64,000 bases of DNA from Hyphomonas oceanitis SCH89 (GTDB taxonomy: Bacteria; Pseudomonadota; Alphaproteobacteria; Caulobacterales; Hyphomonadaceae): NCBI RefSeq assembly GCF_000685295.1, contig NZ_ARYL01000001.1, positions 248,001-312,000 of the forward strand, given 5' to 3'. The notes beneath the pieces are model-generated. The model saw only the letters and a program-made list of their open reading frames with translations, had not been told where the DNA came from and did not search any database. Positions 62,751-64,000 of this stretch are shown here, piece after piece (the stretch's first letter is position 1; each line of letters starts with the position of its first letter). Both the position numbers and the translations under genes were made by a program.

Positions 62751-63248
62751 CTAATTCGTTTTCCAGAGGAGGACGGCAACGCCGTCCAGGTCTTCGCGTT
62801 TTGTCGGGCCGAAGTATCGGCCATCAAGCGAGCGCGGATGCGGATTTAGGAGAAATACGTCATCGTCTTTCAACACGACGCAGCCACTCCACGCTGGCAA
62901 TTCGCGGCCCAGATGATCGACAGACAGTGCTGTCGCGACGTGCTTTGCGTTCACAGAAATGAGGTCCCCATGCCTGCAGACTTCATCGCCGGGCGTGGCG
63001 GCAATCTGCTTGATCAGTGGCCAGTCCTGCCCAACAAATCCCTTCGCCTCGGCCCATTCCGCTTCACCGCTTCTGGCTGAGATAACGACCCATCGCCCGT
63101 GGGTGAAGGGGGCGTCACTCAGCCAGTAGAGGCCTTCCGGCGCGCTAGCGGTGCGGTTCCAGATCAGCCTTGCCTGAGGATCGAACATGAAACCGGTCAG
63201 GCTGACCAGAACGGCACCGGAGGCGACAATCGCCGACGCTTTTCTCAT
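62751..63248 (-). CDS. traF: TraF-like S26 signal peptidase
   Basis: 165 residues. N-terminal membrane anchor (about 5-20), catalytic Ser36 in ASAPEGLYWL and Lys80 in IKQIAATPGD, the S26 dyad. In conjugative elements TraF matures the pilin TrbC. Its presence next to the relaxase is typical. It ends 210 bp before the relaxase and overlaps the HTH gene by 4 bp. Confidence 0.9.
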   Translation of the reverse strand: MRKASAIVASGAVLVSLTGFMFDPQARLIWNRTASAPEGLYWLSDAPFTHGRWVVISARSGEAEWAEAKGFVGQDWPLIKQIAATPGDEVCRHGDLISVNAKHVATALSVDHLGRELPAWSGCVVLKDDDVFLLNPHPRSLDGRYFGPTKREDLDGVAVLLWKTN

Positions 63249-63487
63249 TTCGTGCGCTGAACACGTGAGGAGGTTGACGAGAACATCTGCGCTTCCGACC
63301 AGGCGAGAAGGCTTGCCCTTGTGTAGAAAACGCGGGTGCCGTGCTTGCGATAGATCGGCCCGCGTCCTTCGCAGCGATAATGGTCGAGCGTCGACCGCTT
63401 CAGCCGCAGGAATGCGGCTGCTTCCACAACGTTGAAAAGGTCATTGTCATTGGCCGCCATGGGCAGCGTCTTGTCCTGTTTATTCAT
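63245..63487 (-). CDS. Excisionase-like HTH DNA-binding protein
   Basis: 80 residues from ATG 63487 (AAAGGAGATACCG upstream). MerR/excisionase-type winged HTH: LFNVVEAAAFLRLKRSTLDHYR, then FYTRASLLAW. In similar elements it precedes traF and may act in regulation or excision. Overlaps the traF start by 4 bp. Confidence 0.85.
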   Translation of the reverse strand: MNKQDKTLPMAANDNDLFNVVEAAAFLRLKRSTLDHYRCEGRGPIYRKHGTRVFYTRASLLAWSEAQMFSSTSSRVQRTK

Positions 63488-63613
63488 CGGTATCTCCTTT
63501 CCTGAGGTTTTGTCCGATGCGATCAGAATGCCGCTTGCTGCGCCGATTTTGAGAGGAAAAATGCGCCCCCGCAATTTTTCCCCGCCGAGTTTACCATGCC
63601 GCAGGCACGCGTA

Positions 63614-63644
63614 AGCCGCCCCGGAGAAGATCTCCGGAGCGGCT
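63614..63644 (-). terminator. Hairpin after the DUF736 gene
   Basis: AGCCGCCCCGGAGA (63614-63627) with TCTCCGGAGCGGCT (63631-63644), one mismatch, 3-nt loop. It lies 22 bp after the DUF736 stop on the minus strand; only two T follow, so it is a weak intrinsic terminator or mRNA stabiliser. Confidence 0.5.
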
Positions 63645-63665
63645 CTGTGGCGATGAAATTGAGGC

Positions 63666-63989
63666 CTAGTCCCGCGGGTTCCAGAGGATCACGTGCCGGC
63701 CTTTCTTGCCTTTGACCGGGGCGAGATTTGCGTAGATCTTGCGCGGGCCGATCTGCGGGTCTGCAAGGGTGATCGAGACATAATCGCGTCCCGATGCTTT
63801 CGCCTTGCGCATCCAGCCGCCGCCGATTTCTGTCGCGGTGTCTCCGGCGAAGATGCGGTAGTCTGGCTGGCCGTCTGCGGCCTTCTCACCATTCTTCTCG
63901 ATGCGGATGGGGCTCGTGAGGTTCATCATTGCGAGGGCGCCTTCGAAGCCGGTTTTGGTCTCAGAGACATATCCGAGTGCGTTTGCCAT
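63666..63989 (-). CDS. DUF736 domain-containing protein
   Basis: 107 residues. DUF736 features: LGYVSETKTGFEGAL start, IGGGWMRKAKASGRDYVSITLADP. The family is a hallmark of alphaproteobacterial integrative elements, usually near the relaxase operon; role unknown. The ATG (63987-63989) lies close to the window end, so its upstream region is not fully visible. Confidence 0.92.
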   Translation of the reverse strand: MANALGYVSETKTGFEGALAMMNLTSPIRIEKNGEKAADGQPDYRIFAGDTATEIGGGWMRKAKASGRDYVSITLADPQIGPRKIYANLAPVKGKKGRHVILWNPRD

Positions 63990-64000
63990 TGTGTCGTTCC

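Larger units (their letters stand above)
52811..64000. mobile_element. dusA-integrated conjugative/mobilizable element (left end)
   Basis: From the integrase to the right edge, genes of a mobile element replace core genes: tyrosine recombinase, CopG-like protein, VirD4/TraG, cargo, DUF3363 relaxase, TraF-like peptidase, HTH protein and DUF736. Average base composition is lower in GC than the core, especially in the cargo. No Trb or VirB mating-pair genes appear, so it is either a mobilizable element or the T4SS lies to the right. Confidence 0.85.

Noticed and set aside
62537-62827. 96-residue minus-strand frame between relaxase and TraF genes
   Set aside because: It overlaps traF out of frame and has no ribosome site or domain.
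52850-64000. Type IV CBASS or Qat assignment of the cargo
   Set aside because: No nucleotidyltransferase, TGT-like or QatA/TatD-like gene is in the visible region, so only partial resemblance (QueC-like and Ogg-like) is claimed.
1-64000. tRNA, rRNA or CRISPR arrays
   Set aside because: I saw no cloverleaf or spaced direct-repeat pattern; a covariance-model scan would be needed to rule out a tRNA completely.

Overview
The window is GC-rich chromosomal DNA of an alphaproteobacterium, most likely a Hyphomonadaceae/Hyphomonas-type aquatic bacterium. The inference rests on gene content and order (RpoH with a QKKLFFNLR box, DUF934 and DUF2849 proteins in a sulfate-assimilation operon, sucCDAB, a NodT-type outer-membrane factor, a TipN-like polar protein). 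No rRNA gene is present, and I saw no tRNA gene or CRISPR array.

The first ~51.8 kb is mostly ordinary core genome. 1-5 kb: OxyR-like LysR regulator, beta-carbonic anhydrase plus SulP anion transporter, rpoH. 5-13 kb: an RNA 2'-O-methyltransferase, then a tightly overlapping minus-strand sulfate-assimilation operon (cysG, DUF2849, GST, sulfite reductase, DUF934, APS-type cysH) with a divergent LysR gene. 12.5-17.5 kb: TipN-like coiled-coil protein, Hpt protein, chorismate mutase, methyltransferase, and a leader-peptide/terminator (possible attenuator) ahead of a conserved hypothetical gene. 17.5-24.3 kb: sucC-sucD-sucA-sucB, with an E2 carrying two lipoyl domains. 24.5-33 kb: MFS transporter, PhoD-like phosphatase, DUF2306/LytTR divergent pair, orphan TAXI binding protein, rlmH-rsfS, BON lipoprotein, gshB. 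33.6-38.4 kb: a MacA-MacB(split)-TolC-type export operon. 38.5-51.4 kb: XRE regulator, mutS, malic enzyme, AmpG, hybrid histidine kinase, YifB, two lipoproteins.

At 52.8 kb the core genome is interrupted at the 5' end of dusA, a known integration hotspot. Codons 1-13 of dusA are AT-rich and the codon style changes abruptly near 52810. A tyrosine recombinase follows immediately. From here to the end of the window is one end of an integrative mobilizable/conjugative element: integrase, CopG-like protein, VirD4/TraG coupling protein, cargo, DUF3363/VirD2-type relaxase, TraF-like S26 peptidase, a small HTH protein and DUF736. No trb/type IV secretion genes are in the visible part. The other attachment site lies outside the window.

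The most interesting unit is the cargo between coupling protein and relaxase (56.7-60.5 kb). A four-gene minus-strand operon with overlapping start/stop codons encodes (i) a Gly-rich small protein, (ii) a PfkB-kinase/nucleoside-deoxyribosyltransferase fusion, (iii) a QueC-like 7-deazaguanine-synthase homologue with intact PP-loop and four zinc cysteines, and (iv) a SagB/nitroreductase-like FMN oxidoreductase. An 8-oxoguanine-glycosylase-like gene ends 7 nt away on the opposite strand. The operon has a recognisable sigma70-type promoter with a perfect palindrome just downstream of the -10. It looks like a nucleobase-chemistry system of unknown purpose, plausibly anti-phage defence, related in theme to but different from Qat and type IV CBASS.
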